Positions 19,399-30,718 of a stretch of DNA of 64,000 nt are shown in pieces. The notes beneath the pieces are model-generated. The model saw nothing but the letters and a program-made list of their open reading frames with translations. It made no database searches and was not told the origin of the DNA. Source of the stretch: Viola odorata (Eukaryota; Streptophyta; Magnoliopsida; Malpighiales; Violaceae). Location of the stretch: assembly GCA_963691705.1 (NCBI GenBank), contig OY829539.1, positions 44,401,656 through 44,465,655 of the forward strand, in the 5' to 3' direction. Position 1 is the stretch's first letter, and every line of letters starts with the position of its first letter. The translations under genes were made by a program, and so were the position numbers.

Positions 19399-21889
19399 TA
19401 TTGCTACCCGATTTTTGACTTTAGGTGACAACTTTACGTATTTTTAAGCTTATCACATTTTAATGACTCATCTAGGCCAAATTTCTATCAATTTTTGGTT
19501 CTAGGCTATTTTGTTTAATATTCTATGTCATTTCATGTCTTTTTAAATTTTCGTATTTTTGACTATCTTTACGCGAACTTCTTTCGGTCCCGAGTAAGTT
19601 TCCTCGGACTGTGGATCGAGCACGTTATTTCTTTAGTTGATAATTACCTATTATTTTTCTCTTCCACGCCATCTCGTTTGGTTTCGTTCAATTTTTTCCG
19701 TAAGGGCATTTATTTTACGTCCGAACTTTTGACATTTCCAAAAGAGAAAATAAACACGTTAAACCAAGTTTCGCATTTCTTCACTGTATAATAGTTTTCT
19801 CATCTTATTTTCCTACACGTCGCGTTCCTCTCGGTTCAGATTTATTTTCATTTTCGAGCAATTTCGCTCGTACTAAAAATATCTTGTTCGTATCCAAATG
19901 CATGCATTAATGCCAATTAATGCATGTTTATCTAAAATCACCTCACCTTTCCTCCTAGCTAGCCTTGCCGACTACAATCCATCATCACCAAACCTCCCAT
20001 CGGCAATCCTTAGCCATACAAGCCCAAACTTGGCCTCCACTCTGACCATCCTTATCCTTCCACTTCCCCCGACGATTCTCGGCCACACAAGCCTCAACCG
20101 ACTCTAAACTTTTCTCGTATAAATACGGACCTTCAAGCAACAAGAACAGGGGGGGACCAATTTTGGCTTTAGTCCCCCCCTTTTATTCAACTCAAACCAC
20201 TCCAGTAGCAAAGGAAGCAAAGTAAGTTTTCTACCTAGTTTTTTCCATAAATTCGTTTATGCCCTTAATCAACTCATAAATTGCTCAAACTTGTTTCAAA
20301 TGTCTTGTTTTTATCTCAATTTCATTTTCCTTCTGTCAATTCGATTCCATGTTGTCTTGGTTAATTAATTGCATAATTACCATTTAATGAATGCTTGTTT
20401 TCATGTTAAGACTTGCCACTGTTTTGGTTCGAATTTGCTTGCTGTTTTCGTTGCCTTGAATTGTTGTTGTGCTGCTGGTCTTATTTAGTTTGGTTTGGAC
20501 AAGTTCTATTGGGTTGGAGCTTCCTTGGTCGCCGGCGACGCAAGTAAGAAGAAGAAGAAAGGAAAATGGGTTTGGGCGGGAAATAAAAGGGAAAGGTGAT
20601 GGGCTTGATTTCATCACAAGCCCATCTTGGTTTTAAATGAAAGTTGGGCTTCATTTCATCCCAAGGCCAGCTACTATTTTGGCAAGAAATATTAGGCCCG
20701 ACCCAATTATTTTTCGTAACTTTTATGCTTAATTTTTCGTATGACTTCTCGTATGCAATAAATTGCTTGTTTTATGCCATGTTTAATTTTTCGTATGATT
20801 TTTCGTATGAAACAATTTGTTTATGTGTTTGCCATGTTTATTTAATTAATTGCTTGCTTGTTAGAAATTAAATAAATATTTGTATGCGCTTTTATTATTT
20901 ATTATTGTTCGAGTTATCGCTAATACTCTTACTTTGTAGGATAAAATTCAAGTCTTCGCTCACAATAAATTATCTTAATTTATCTCACTTGTTGTAATTA
21001 GTTGATGCTTTAATTAATTATTTCACTTGTTGTAATAATTAGTTAGGTTAGTTATTCCGACCTCCAATTTGTAATAATCAGATAAGTAGTTATTATTATC
21101 AACTGTTGGTATGTAATAATTAGTTAAGTAGTTAAAAACCGTGTATGTTTGTTTATACCTACGCTATTATCGCTCGTTTGCTCATCGATCGAGGCTCGTC
21201 AAAAAAGGTACGCTTATCTTAAACGTTTCCTTGAATGTTCTATTAGAAATGCTAAAACCGAACCGAATCGAATGCATGACCACTTAGAATGCGTTAGAAC
21301 TACCCACTCGTATGCATGACATATAGAATTGGTAAAAAATAAAATCAACTCACATGTATAACATGTTTAATCACTTGTCTTTTATGCCATGGAATTAATT
21401 GTCTTTTTGTTAAATGCTATGTATGGTGGCTTCGATCCCACACGGAATATATGTGCATTCATGAAAATGTATGATGTTAGTTTTGCCATGATAGAAAAAC
21501 ATAGTAAATAAATAGTCATGCATGGCTCGATGATAAGGGGGGAACGTCTGCTTTAACAAGGAGAAAAATGGTAACGTCACCTTTGAGGGCCCAAATTATA
21601 TTTTCAAAATGTTTTCTCAAAACACCTCGCTTACCGGTAATCTTTTAAAGATGTGACTCGGGTGCCTAACACCTTCCCGAGTGCATAAATACGACCTCGA
21701 ACCGTTGTTCTTTGGTTTAGACCATTTGTGCCTTAGTTTATTTATTTTTTATACCATGACGATTAGGTTCCCTAAACCTAGAAAAATAGGGTGGCGTCTT
21801 CATTTTGCATGTGAGATGAGTCCAACACTTGTCTCGCATTCCCCGTCCCAAACCTATGTTTCGCAACATCGGAAAAAAAGGGTGCGATA
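19399..21889. mobile_element. Solo LTR, Tat/Ogre-like, 2491 bp
   Basis: It starts TATTGCTACCCGATTTTTGA, matching TGTTGATACCCGAATTTTGA at 30719, and ends GGGTGCGATA, matching GGGTGCGACA at 34454. The 5-bp direct repeat ATCTC flanks it exactly (19394-19398 and 21890-21894). Both terminal dinucleotides differ from TG...CA by single transitions. A TATAAATA box lies at 20118. The near-terminal word TTCCCTAAACCTAG followed by GGGTGGCG is shared with the other copy. No internal retrotransposon domain adjoins it, so it is a solo LTR left by recombination. Confidence 0.85.
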
Positions 21890-21894
21890 ATCTC

Positions 21895-22713
21895 TCAAGA
21901 GAAAATAAAATAATTAAATCCTATTAAAACTCTAAATTGTATCTAATCACTCTTCCTTTCCAACTAGAAGTCTACAGGGCTGAGATAGAAAAGGAAGGGT
22001 GTGACTCCAACGCTTATTTGGAGTAGACCAATAATCATCATTATTGTAGGACTTCTCTGCAAGTATAGCTCCGCAAGGTTGTCTTCCCAGAAGATGCCTC
22101 TTGATTGAAAGGATGGCCAAGACGATGACCAAGAGAGATGTCTAATGAAGAGATAGGATTCTGCCAGTCACGTGACTTTTCTTGACCAAGAGATAATCCA
22201 AGAGAGGTGTTTGTTCCCATCTTGTCCAGAATTGACTCGATTCTGCTCCTTTTGCTCATTTGCTCTCCAAATCTGTTTCCTGCGATAATCATGGAATTCA
22301 TACTGAAATAAATAGAATTACCATCCGAAAATGCATGAAAATAAGTGGTAAAACCACTGTAATTTAAGCTCAATCAAGGGGTCTGTTTGCCAGTCGGTAA
22401 TAGTTCAAGGGGTGGTGCTGCTAATGACCCTAATAAAAAATATTCTTTTAAAATTAGGAACTGAAAGTGGAAATTGAATACATAGATATTATCGATTTTT
22501 TTAATTATTTTCTTAATTTTTTTTAGAAATTTAAAATTTTCTGGATTTTCTTTTCAAAATATTATATACTTTTTGCATTTTTTGGATTTTTAAAATTATT
22601 TTCTTCATTTTTTTGGAAATTTTTTTTCCTGGATTTCTTTTCAATTATAAATTATTATTTTTTAAATTGTTTTGCATATTTTTGAGTATTTTTATATTTT
22701 TTGGATTTTTCAT
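21895..22713. other. Unassigned DNA, AT-rich at its right half
   Basis: A minus-strand open frame at 22373-22041 (110 codons, containing SLGLSLGQEKSRDW) has no domain I recognise and no supporting context. Positions 22440-22710 are low-complexity with repeated TTTTTGGATTTTT words. Nothing is called with confidence. Confidence 0.3.
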
Positions 22714-23014
22714 GTAAATTTTGTTAACTTCTACATCCTCTCAATCTCAAAGACCTAAGACACAAAACACTACCTCTGAAATCTCAAAAGCCCACCTTCT
22801 CCGCCCACACCTTCAAGACACCAAAAGTCACCGAGGCAATAAATTTCCCATTCACTTTCATATTGTCCGGAATAGATATTCCCCCTTTATACATCCTAGG
22901 ATGCTCCCTATACATGTATGCAACACCTACAAACTTCAGGGTTTGTTCCTCTAACGAGACATAAAAGTCTTTGTTTGTCGTGGCACTAAGACCGTCAACA
23001 CTAGGGTTGATCAA
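22714..23014 (-). pseudogene. Terminal exon-like coding fragment, family not recognised
   Basis: The minus-strand frame includes GLSATTNKDFYVSLEEQTLK, YMYREHPRMYKGGISIP and FGVLKVWAEKVGF, then stops. It has ordinary protein composition, unlike the surrounding AT-rich DNA, and resembles the last exon of a host gene. Its last 140 bp are duplicated at 18694-18836. I cannot name the family. It may be a captured or duplicated gene end. Confidence 0.35.
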
Positions 23015-23544
23015 ATTAATCTGAACTGATCGAACTGAACAAGACCCGACATTCTTATCTAAATCGAATCGAACCGAGAATTGATATCAAATCGATAATG
23101 AACCGATGTGAATCAAAAATTCAAACAACCTTAAATTTAGATAAGATGTTTTCATTTTCATGTAAAAATTGAATCGAACTAGATTGAACCAAACCAAAAC
23201 CAAATTGACTGAACTATTTCAGTTAGAAATGAGAAAGAAGCAAACCGATTTAAATTGAACCGAATTGGACTTGGAAGAAATTATTTTCACAACGTGCTAC
23301 TAAGGTAAAATTTACTAGTTTATTATTATTTTTAAGTTCTTTCTTACTTTTAAAAAAGACAATTACATGTAACAAAAAAAATCTAGTTATAAGATTATTG
23401 TGATTGAATTAATTATTGATGAAAAATAAATTCCTATAGTTATAATTGTGTTAAATGCACCATAAAATGTTATTAAATTATTTATTTCAATTAACTTTCT
23501 TTGATTAAACATGAATTTCTGTATATATGTCAAGACTTTTAATA
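23015..23544. other. AT-rich DNA with AACCGAAT-type low-complexity tract
   Basis: Positions 23020-23275 are rich in GAACCGAA, AACCAAAC and ATCGAATC words and resemble degenerate simple sequence. The last 260 bp are AT-rich with no gene. This is the left flank of the big Tat insertion; its final five bases TATTT are the target duplication. Confidence 0.35.
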
Positions 23545-23549
23545 TATTT

Positions 23550-24045
23550 TGATAACTATAGAAGTGATTTCAGGGGCATTTTTGTCCTTACACTTGATGG
23601 CAAGGCTGGAGTACTGTTGTTGTCACCTAGACTAAACTACTGTAGTTCTCGCCTCCTACTTCTTACTCGAAATCCCGGGATGGTCGAAGTCAATGCGGGG
23701 GGGGGGGGTCTCACAAGATATTTGTTCACACAAACGGCGTTATCCCATCCCTGGCGTTATAAGGCGTCAACTGAGAGCCCTGGGCGTTATCGACTTAAGA
23801 TAAAGCCCCCCTATAGGTAACATCTGCTTCTTGCCTATAAATACCCCAGCATTCAAGATAAAGAGGTAAGCCCAAACTAGCTAGTCAAAGCTCTGCCATT
23901 TTGACCACTCATACTAACTTAAGCATTGGAGTTTCTACCTCGGAGACCCCCTCCGGCGCTTTGCAAGTATACCGGATGGCGAGAACAGTAATCTCAGGAG
24001 GCCACTTTCCATACTCATCCCTTTCCAGAAGATCAAATACTATCA
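23550..24045 (+). repeat. 5' LTR of the outer Tat element
   Basis: 496 bp, TG...CA, preceded by TATTT. A TATAAATA promoter box lies at 23836-23843. A run of at least twelve Gs near 23697 marks the point where the related LTR at 24971 begins. It pairs with 47888-48381. Confidence 0.88.
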
Positions 24046-24047
24046 AA

Positions 24048-24065
24048 TGGTGCTTTCATTGAGCG
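24048..24065 (+). promoter_or_regulatory. Primer-binding site of the outer Tat element
   Basis: TGGTGCTTTCATTGAGCG begins two bases after the 5' LTR, in the place of a tRNA primer-binding site. The same word with GAGAGC at its end follows the inner LTR fragment at about 25291. I did not assign the tRNA. Confidence 0.6.
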
Positions 24066-24080
24066 CCTTGGTTTCATTAA

Positions 24081-24966
24081 GTGAGCATCCTTAATAACCA
24101 AGCTCCCTCTTCTATTTCTTTCTCTTCTGGAGACATAAAGATCATGGCTTCCAACCAAGATTCTACGCCTTCTCGGTCGCATGGCCCTCCTTTCGCGCCC
24201 CGCAGAGAACTTTTCCACCTCTCCACCGGAGCCACCCCTACCATGATTCAAGAGACCCCATCCACTCAGTCTTTTTCTTCTTTCGAGTCCACGATGGGAA
24301 TTTTGACCTCCCAGGGGAGTGCTTTGCCCTCCCAGATGGCAAGATCTAGCCTCTCAACCCCGCCACAGGTCAGATCTAGGGTGGACGGCCCAACTAATAC
24401 CTTAACCGATTCCTTGGTGGCTTTGCGTATCCAGTTGGAATAGTTGACCGCACTAGCCTTAGGACCTGCCCCGAGCGCTTCAGGCTCTACAGTTCCCCAT
24501 CAGGCTTTATTCACTCCATCGATTGTTACTGCCCGACCGTTATCACCGCTTCAACCAGAAAATACGTTCATGGCTCTGCCTACATCACTTGCCCTCGTCA
24601 GCGCTCCTCACATCACTCATAGACAAGGAGAATCTGTCGCCCTACACACGCACGAGGTTCCACCATTTGCAGGAGAACTGTGGGACAATGTAAACAGGAG
24701 CCATTGGGACGTTAGGCATGACGGACGATGGGAAGATACATCTCCTCGACGCAGCGGAAGATCCAGTAGCAGAAGGTATCGAACCCGCTCACCAAGGAGC
24801 TGCAGTCGGTCCCCCAGGTGATATTGCGCGCCTAATCCTCAAAGGCAAACGCGTCATTTGGAGGTTTCTCCCCCCTGCTATCCATTCAGTTACCGCATAC
24901 GACATCATAGGGTCAGTCGACATGTGAAACTCCCCACAGAATTTTATGACGACACAAAGGATCCCA
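24081..24966 (+). pseudogene. gag N-terminal part of the outer Tat copy
   Basis: The frame from ATG 24144 starts MASNQDSTPSRSHG, then runs through Ser/Pro/Thr-rich sequence with in-frame stops (one at 24441-24443) and an Arg/Ser-rich RRYRTRSPRS stretch. It ends at FSYRIRHHRVSRHVKLP and DDTKDPIS, where sequence jumps into another LTR. The same order of motifs occurs in the inner copy at 25374-26270. It is a non-functional Gag leader. Confidence 0.7.
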
Positions 24967-24970
24967 TCAG

Positions 24971-25287
24971 TGGGGGGGAGTCTCACTCGTTATCTAGCCA
25001 CACAAACGGCGTTATCCCATCCCAGGCAAGACCTGACAGTTAACGCCCACCCCCTAGAGATAACACCCATATTTTGCCTATAAATACCCCACCATTCAAG
25101 ACGAAAGGTAAGCCTATGATTGCTAGTCGAACCACTGCCACTTGGAACAATCATACTGACTTAAGCATCGGAGTGTTTACGCCGGAGACCCCCTCCGGCG
25201 CTTTGCAGGTACACCAGACGGTAAGCACAGAGATTCCGAACGGCTATCTTCCTCACCTACCCCTCTCTAGAACCCCGAATATTATCA
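24971..25287 (+). repeat. Inner Tat LTR fragment lacking its first third
   Basis: Starting in a G-run (GGGGGGGAGTCTCACTCG), it follows the second two-thirds of the outer LTR with clear divergence. It includes TATAAATACC at about 25079 and ends GAATATTATCA, followed by TGGTGCTTTCATTGAGAGC. The missing beginning and the position inside gag show that it is not an ordinary 5' LTR. Confidence 0.75.
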
Positions 25288-25373
25288 AACTGGTGCTTTC
25301 ATTGAGAGCTTTGGTTCGATTAAGTGAGCATCCTTAATAGCCAAGCTCTGTCTTTTCTGGAAATTAGAGGATC

Positions 25374-26803
25374 ATGGCTTCTGATTCAGAGTCTATACCT
25401 CCTCAATCCCATGGTATTCTTTTTGCTCCTCGTAGAGAACTTTTTCCTTCTACTTCTGTCGATGTTTTTGCCACTGTACAAAGAACTCCTTCTGGGCAAA
25501 CGGATTTTCTTTTTGGACCCACAACGAGAACGTCATTCCCCTAGACGAGTACTCCCTCTTCCCAAATGGCGGGACCTAGCTTTTCCACTCATCCTCCAAT
25601 GGGATCTGTAATGGATAGCACGAACAATCTTTGGGTAAACTCTTATTAGCTTTGTGTGCCCAAGTGGACTAGTTGACTGCATTAGCCACAGGACCAACTC
25701 CCAATGCCCTAGGATCTGTTGTTTCTCCTTATTTGATATTCACTCTCACCCCGTCCATTGTTACTGATCAGCCGTTATTGTCTCGGCAACATGGGAGCAC
25801 CCCGCTGACCCTGCCCGCTACAACGGCCCCTGTCAACTTTATACAACTCGCACATGGGCGAGTAGAACCCTTCGTGCAGTACATGCGAGAAATCCCCATT
25901 TCCCAAGAGGAACGATGGCATGATGAGTATAGAGATCGTTGGGATGGCAAGCGGAAGGAAATGATCAGGGATCTATCCCCCAGACACAGTGAAAGATCGA
26001 GTAGGAGAAGATATCGAACCCGTTCACCAAGGAGTCATAGCCCATCCCCCAAGCGACATCATGCACCCGATCCTAGGGACCAGAGGCATCGTAGTGAAAT
26101 TTCTCCTCCCCGTCGTCCTCTTGAAATCCTTAATGATACCTCAGATCATTCGTTCAGCTATCGCATAAGACATCACAGAGTCAGTCGGCACGTGAAACTC
26201 CCCTCGGAGTCATATGACGGCACTAAGGATCCCATCTCTCACCTTAACATGGTGAAAGACTTCGTACAGTTCCAAACTCACAGCGATGCGGCCTTATGCC
26301 AGATATTTGTTATGACACTATCAGGAGTTGCACGTCTTTAGTTTGAAGGACTCCCTGCCAGATCCATAGACAGTTTTTTGCAGCTGGAAGCCAAGTTTCG
26401 AAGTCAGTTTAGCACGGTCGTTCCCAATAGGAAGTCTGCGGTAACCTTGTTTGATATACACCGAGGACCTCAGGAATCTCTGAAAGAGTTCCTTGGACAT
26501 TTCGATATGGAGATGTCGTTAACGCCAGGCGTCACCATTGATTTTGCTGTGGAAGCCTTAAAGCGAAACTATTGTTATGGAAAATTTTGGGACACGTTAA
26601 TGGTGGACCCTCCAGCGACTTTGGACGCGTTAAGGTTGAAGGCTCATAATTACGCAAGGATGGAGGAAGAGGAATACAGGGATAACATTAGAAATGTACC
26701 GCAAAACGTACCCCATGCGTCTGGCGCACTTACTGGCACGACCCTTGACGCTCACACCATTGACGATTACGCCCAGCGAAAAGATCACATCCCAAGAGCC
26801 TAG
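25374..26803 (+). pseudogene. gag of the inner Tat copy
   Basis: The region begins MASDSESIPPQSHG and continues, with frame changes, into the 222-codon stretch at 25673-26341. That stretch carries RRRYRTRSPRSHSPSP and the capsid-type start FSYRIRHHRVSRHVKLP. A TAG at 26340-26342 interrupts it before FEGLP. The next frame (26378-26803) holds the core: AKFRSQFSTVV, LKEFLGHFDMEM and LDALRLKAHNYARMEE. It is the nucleocapsid precursor of a Ty3/gypsy element, now inactive. Confidence 0.8.
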
Positions 26804-26980
26804 AACCGTCAAAGAGGCAACTCTTCAAGGGGAAGATCCGGCAACTTCCCCGCTCAGCGACAGGCAGACCCGCCCAAGGGCCGAGTTTATGACCCTGATC
26901 TCCCTTCCCTCATACTTCCGAGAGCAGAAATTTTAGCAATCGTTCAACAACGAAATCTGCCTATCCGTTATCCAGCCCTT

Positions 26981-29900
26981 GTGAAACCAAGGGTGATAAT
27001 GAGAGGGAGGGAGAACACTTTTTGTAAGTTCCATAAAGTGAAGGGGCACTCCACTGACGTATGCAGGGAGTTAAAGTTGGGGATAGAGCATCTGGTGGAA
27101 GAAGGATATCTCAGAGAATTCGCCACCAAGGCGAGGGAAGAAGCCAAGAATAACCCGACAAATAGGGCCCCAGACAGCAGACAAGCGCCCCCTCACGCGG
27201 AGAGAGACGATGCCACCTCTAGTGGGAGAGTCAAGGAGACGCTGACAATCGATGATGATGACATTCCCATCATCAACATCATAGCTGGAGGGACGTCATA
27301 CCTCGACGAGCCTATAACGATAACACCCACTACATGGGACACGCGGAAAAGAGAAGGTGCGTTAATAAAAAGTGAAGCGATAAGTGTGTTAGACCGAATG
27401 GTGTTATCCTTCTCTGAGGAAGATGAGAAGGGCGTCATTTTTCCACATAATGATGCGTTAGTAGTCACACCCGTCATTGGCAATCATGGAGTCAGAAGAA
27501 CCCTCGTCGATAACGGAAGTGCGGTAAATTTATTTTCATTGGAGGCTTATAACCTTATGAAGCGTCCCGCCAGTGAGTTGACACCTTGCAAAAAGCCGAT
27601 AATCGGGGTGGATGGAGTTCTTATCATAGTGACTGGAGTCACTTTATTGCCTGTGTACTTTAGAGAAGATACATCCAAAAGATCGGAGGAATTGTTGTTC
27701 TTGGTCATGGATCTTACCTTGCCCTATAACACCATACTTGGTCGTCCGTTTCTTAATCGTTTTGGTGCAGCGATATCCCAAAAGCATTTGAGGTTAAAAT
27801 ATCCCTCGTGGGATGGAGTGGTCACAGTTAAAGGCGATCAGAAGCTGGCAGTCGAGTGTTATCTACTCATGACTCAAAAGAGCTGTGATAGGTATATGTG
27901 GGTGACGGTGGACCCCTTCGAGCAGAAAGATGAAAAACGTACCCAGCTAGTGGATAAAATGGTGCCCATTCCCGTTAATGGGGCCAGAGAGGTAAATTTC
28001 TTGGTTAGCGAGAAGCTAAGCCCCAAAGAAAACACACAGTTAGCCCGATTGCTAGACAAATGCAAAGGAGAATTCGCCTGGAAACCAGCCGATATGCCCG
28101 GTATCTCACGCGAGGTAGCGGAACATCGACTTAACGTTGATCCCAGCATCAAACCGATCCAGCAAAAACGACGAGCGTTTTCTATAGAAAAAGCAACAGC
28201 CATCGACAAGGAAGTGCAATATCCGACTTGGTTGGCTAACCCTGTCCTTGTTCCAAAGCCTAACGGAGAGGCGCATATGCATTGACTTCACTGATCTAAA
28301 TGACGCCTGCCCTAAGGATTGCTACCCGCTCCCTCGAATCGACCAGTTAGTCGACCAAACTGTCGGGTATGCTTATTTGAGCTCTTTAGATGCCAACTCC
28401 GGATACCATAAAATTCCCATGGCTGTCGAAGACGAAGAAAAGACCGCCTTCATTACCCCGAAGGCCACTTACTGCTACACGGCGATGCCGTTTGGACTAA
28501 AAAATACTGGGGTAACTTTTCAGCGCATGGCAAACTAGGTGTTCGAGAAATAAATCGGGAAGAAAGTAGAGGCTTACGTGGATGATATATTGGTTAAGAG
28601 TCGAAGCTTTGAGGACCATTTGGTAGATTTGGAAGAGATTTTCAATGTGATGAGAGAATACAAGATGAAATTGAACCCCCGTAAATGCATGTTCGCATTT
28701 CAAACGGGTAAGTTCTTGGGTTATGTGGCCAGCCAGAAAGGCATCCAACCAAACCCGTCAAAGATCAAAGCTATCCATGACATGATATCCCCCTGAACCG
28801 TCAAAGAAGTACAAAGACTCACAGGGCGCGTTATCGCTCTAGGGCGTTTCATTTCCAAACAAGGTGAAAAATGCCTACCCTTTTTCAAGGTTATACGTCA
28901 AAAGGCTCCTTTTGGATGGACAAAGGAGTGCGAAGAGGCATTCACGAGCCTAAAAGCTTATCTTTCATCTGATCTGGTGTTAACAAGAGCAGAGCAGGGC
29001 AATACCCTATACCTGTACCTTGGCGTTGCTGATGAGGTAGTTAGTGTTGTCCTTGTGCGAGACGACAACCATGCCCACTACCCAGTGTACTTTGTTAGTC
29101 ATGTGTTGAAAGATGCTAAGCTACGGTATGCTCGCATTGAAAAAATAGCGTTTGCACTAATATAGGCCACACGGAAAATGGACAGATATTTCCAGGCCTA
29201 CCCCGTAATCGTGCTCACAGACCAACTTTTGAGAAGGATTTTAAGGAAACCTAAGTCTTCAGGAAGAATGCTAATTTGGGCCATCGAACTCGAACAATAT
29301 GGGCTACAGTACAAAGCCCGACCATCTATTAAAGCCCAAGTTCTAGCAGATTTTATAGCCGAGTGCACGTTCACGCAAGATCCATTAACGGACTTACCTG
29401 AAGAAGAAAAGGATGACTTAGATCTCCCATTCCCTGAAACCTACACTGACTTGTGGGTTGTCCACGTGGATGGAGTCAAAAATTAAGAACTGGATGGAGC
29501 CGAAATCCTAGTAACCGAACCACTAGGCATACAAATACGATACGCCATCAGGATCCTGCAGCCGTTATCCAATAATGCGGTGGAATATGAAGTGCTACTG
29601 GCTGGACTCAGGATAGGAAAAAAATTGTCCATAAAAGCCATACACGACGACGGAGTAATGGGAGACCTACGACTAAAGATATACGGCGACTCCAAGTTAA
29701 TAATAGATCAAGTCTTGGGTAATTCTCAAGCCAAAGAGCCCATTATGATCCAATATCTCTCCAAAGTGAAACGCGAATTGCTGGAAATAAGAAAAAGGGG
29801 CATATAAGTCAGCATTGAACACGTCCCACATGAGGATAACGCTCAGGCAGACCGCCTTGCGAAAATCGCGGCAAGCCCGGAAATAACTATACCCGCGGAC

Positions 29901-30718
29901 GTGTATTTCGAAGAAATATCTGTGCCTTCCTTTATGGAGGAACAAGTGTCACTCTGTATTGAAGAAATTGAAAATGACTAGCGAATCCCTATAATAAAAT
30001 ACTTGAAGAATGATAAAGTGCCCAAAGATAACACCGAAAAGAAAAAAGTGTTGAAACAAGCGGCACGGTATACATACTATGACAGTGAACTGATTTGGAG
30101 GTGTTTCTCTCATCTAGCCACCAAGTGCATAACGGAATAAGAAGGCCTCCACACCTTACGAGAAATCCATGAAGGCATATGCGGCATGCATGTGTCCAGC
30201 GGCACCTTGGCCGCACAAGTTTTTCAGGTAGGATTTTATTGGCCTACCATTCGCAGGGATTGCAATAATTTTGTACGAACCTGTCAGAAATGTCAAGAGT
30301 TCTCTAAAATTCCCCGACGACCTACTGCGGAGATCTCCGAAATCGTGGCTCCTTGTCCTTTTGCCAAATGGGGAATTGACATCCTAGGCCCATTTCCAAA
30401 AGCAAGATCTCAGCTAAAATTTGTAGTCGTGACAGTGGACTACTTCATAAAATGGGCAGAAGCGGAAGCAGTGGTCAACATTACAACGGAAAAGATATGG
30501 TATTTTTTCAAACACCAAGTTATCATGCGATTTGGCGTACCCCGTGTGCTAGTCAGCAATAATGGGACACAATTCACAGGTCAATTCTTTAGAGACCAGT
30601 GCGCGGAATTCCAAATCGAACAAAGATTCTCTTCCGTAGCCCACCCGCAGACTAACAGCCAGGCGGAGGTAACCAACCGAAGTATTCTAAGTGGCATCAA
30701 GAAAAACCTAGAAGGTTC
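26981..30718 (+). pseudogene. pol of the inner Tat copy: PR, RT, dual RNase H, integrase start
   Basis: Domains in order: a Cys/His stretch FCKFHKVKGHSTDVCREL (about 27020), aspartic protease with LVDNGSAVNL (about 27510), reverse transcriptase (DLNDACPKDCYPLPRID, YCYTAMPFGLKN, YVDDILVKSR), first RNase H (about 28900-29360) and a second, archaeal-type RNase H (VHVDGVKN, SNNAVEYEVLLAGL, KIYGDSKLIIDQVLG, HVPHEDNAQADRLAKIA). The integrase zinc finger and core follow (GFYWPTIRRDC, CQKCQ, WGIDILGPFP). The core's second Asp is Asn (NNGTQF). At least eight stops or frame changes break it (for example near 28270, 28536, 28794, 29163, 29484, 29805, 29979). A 3.7-kb LTR interrupts it at 30719. Confidence 0.88.
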
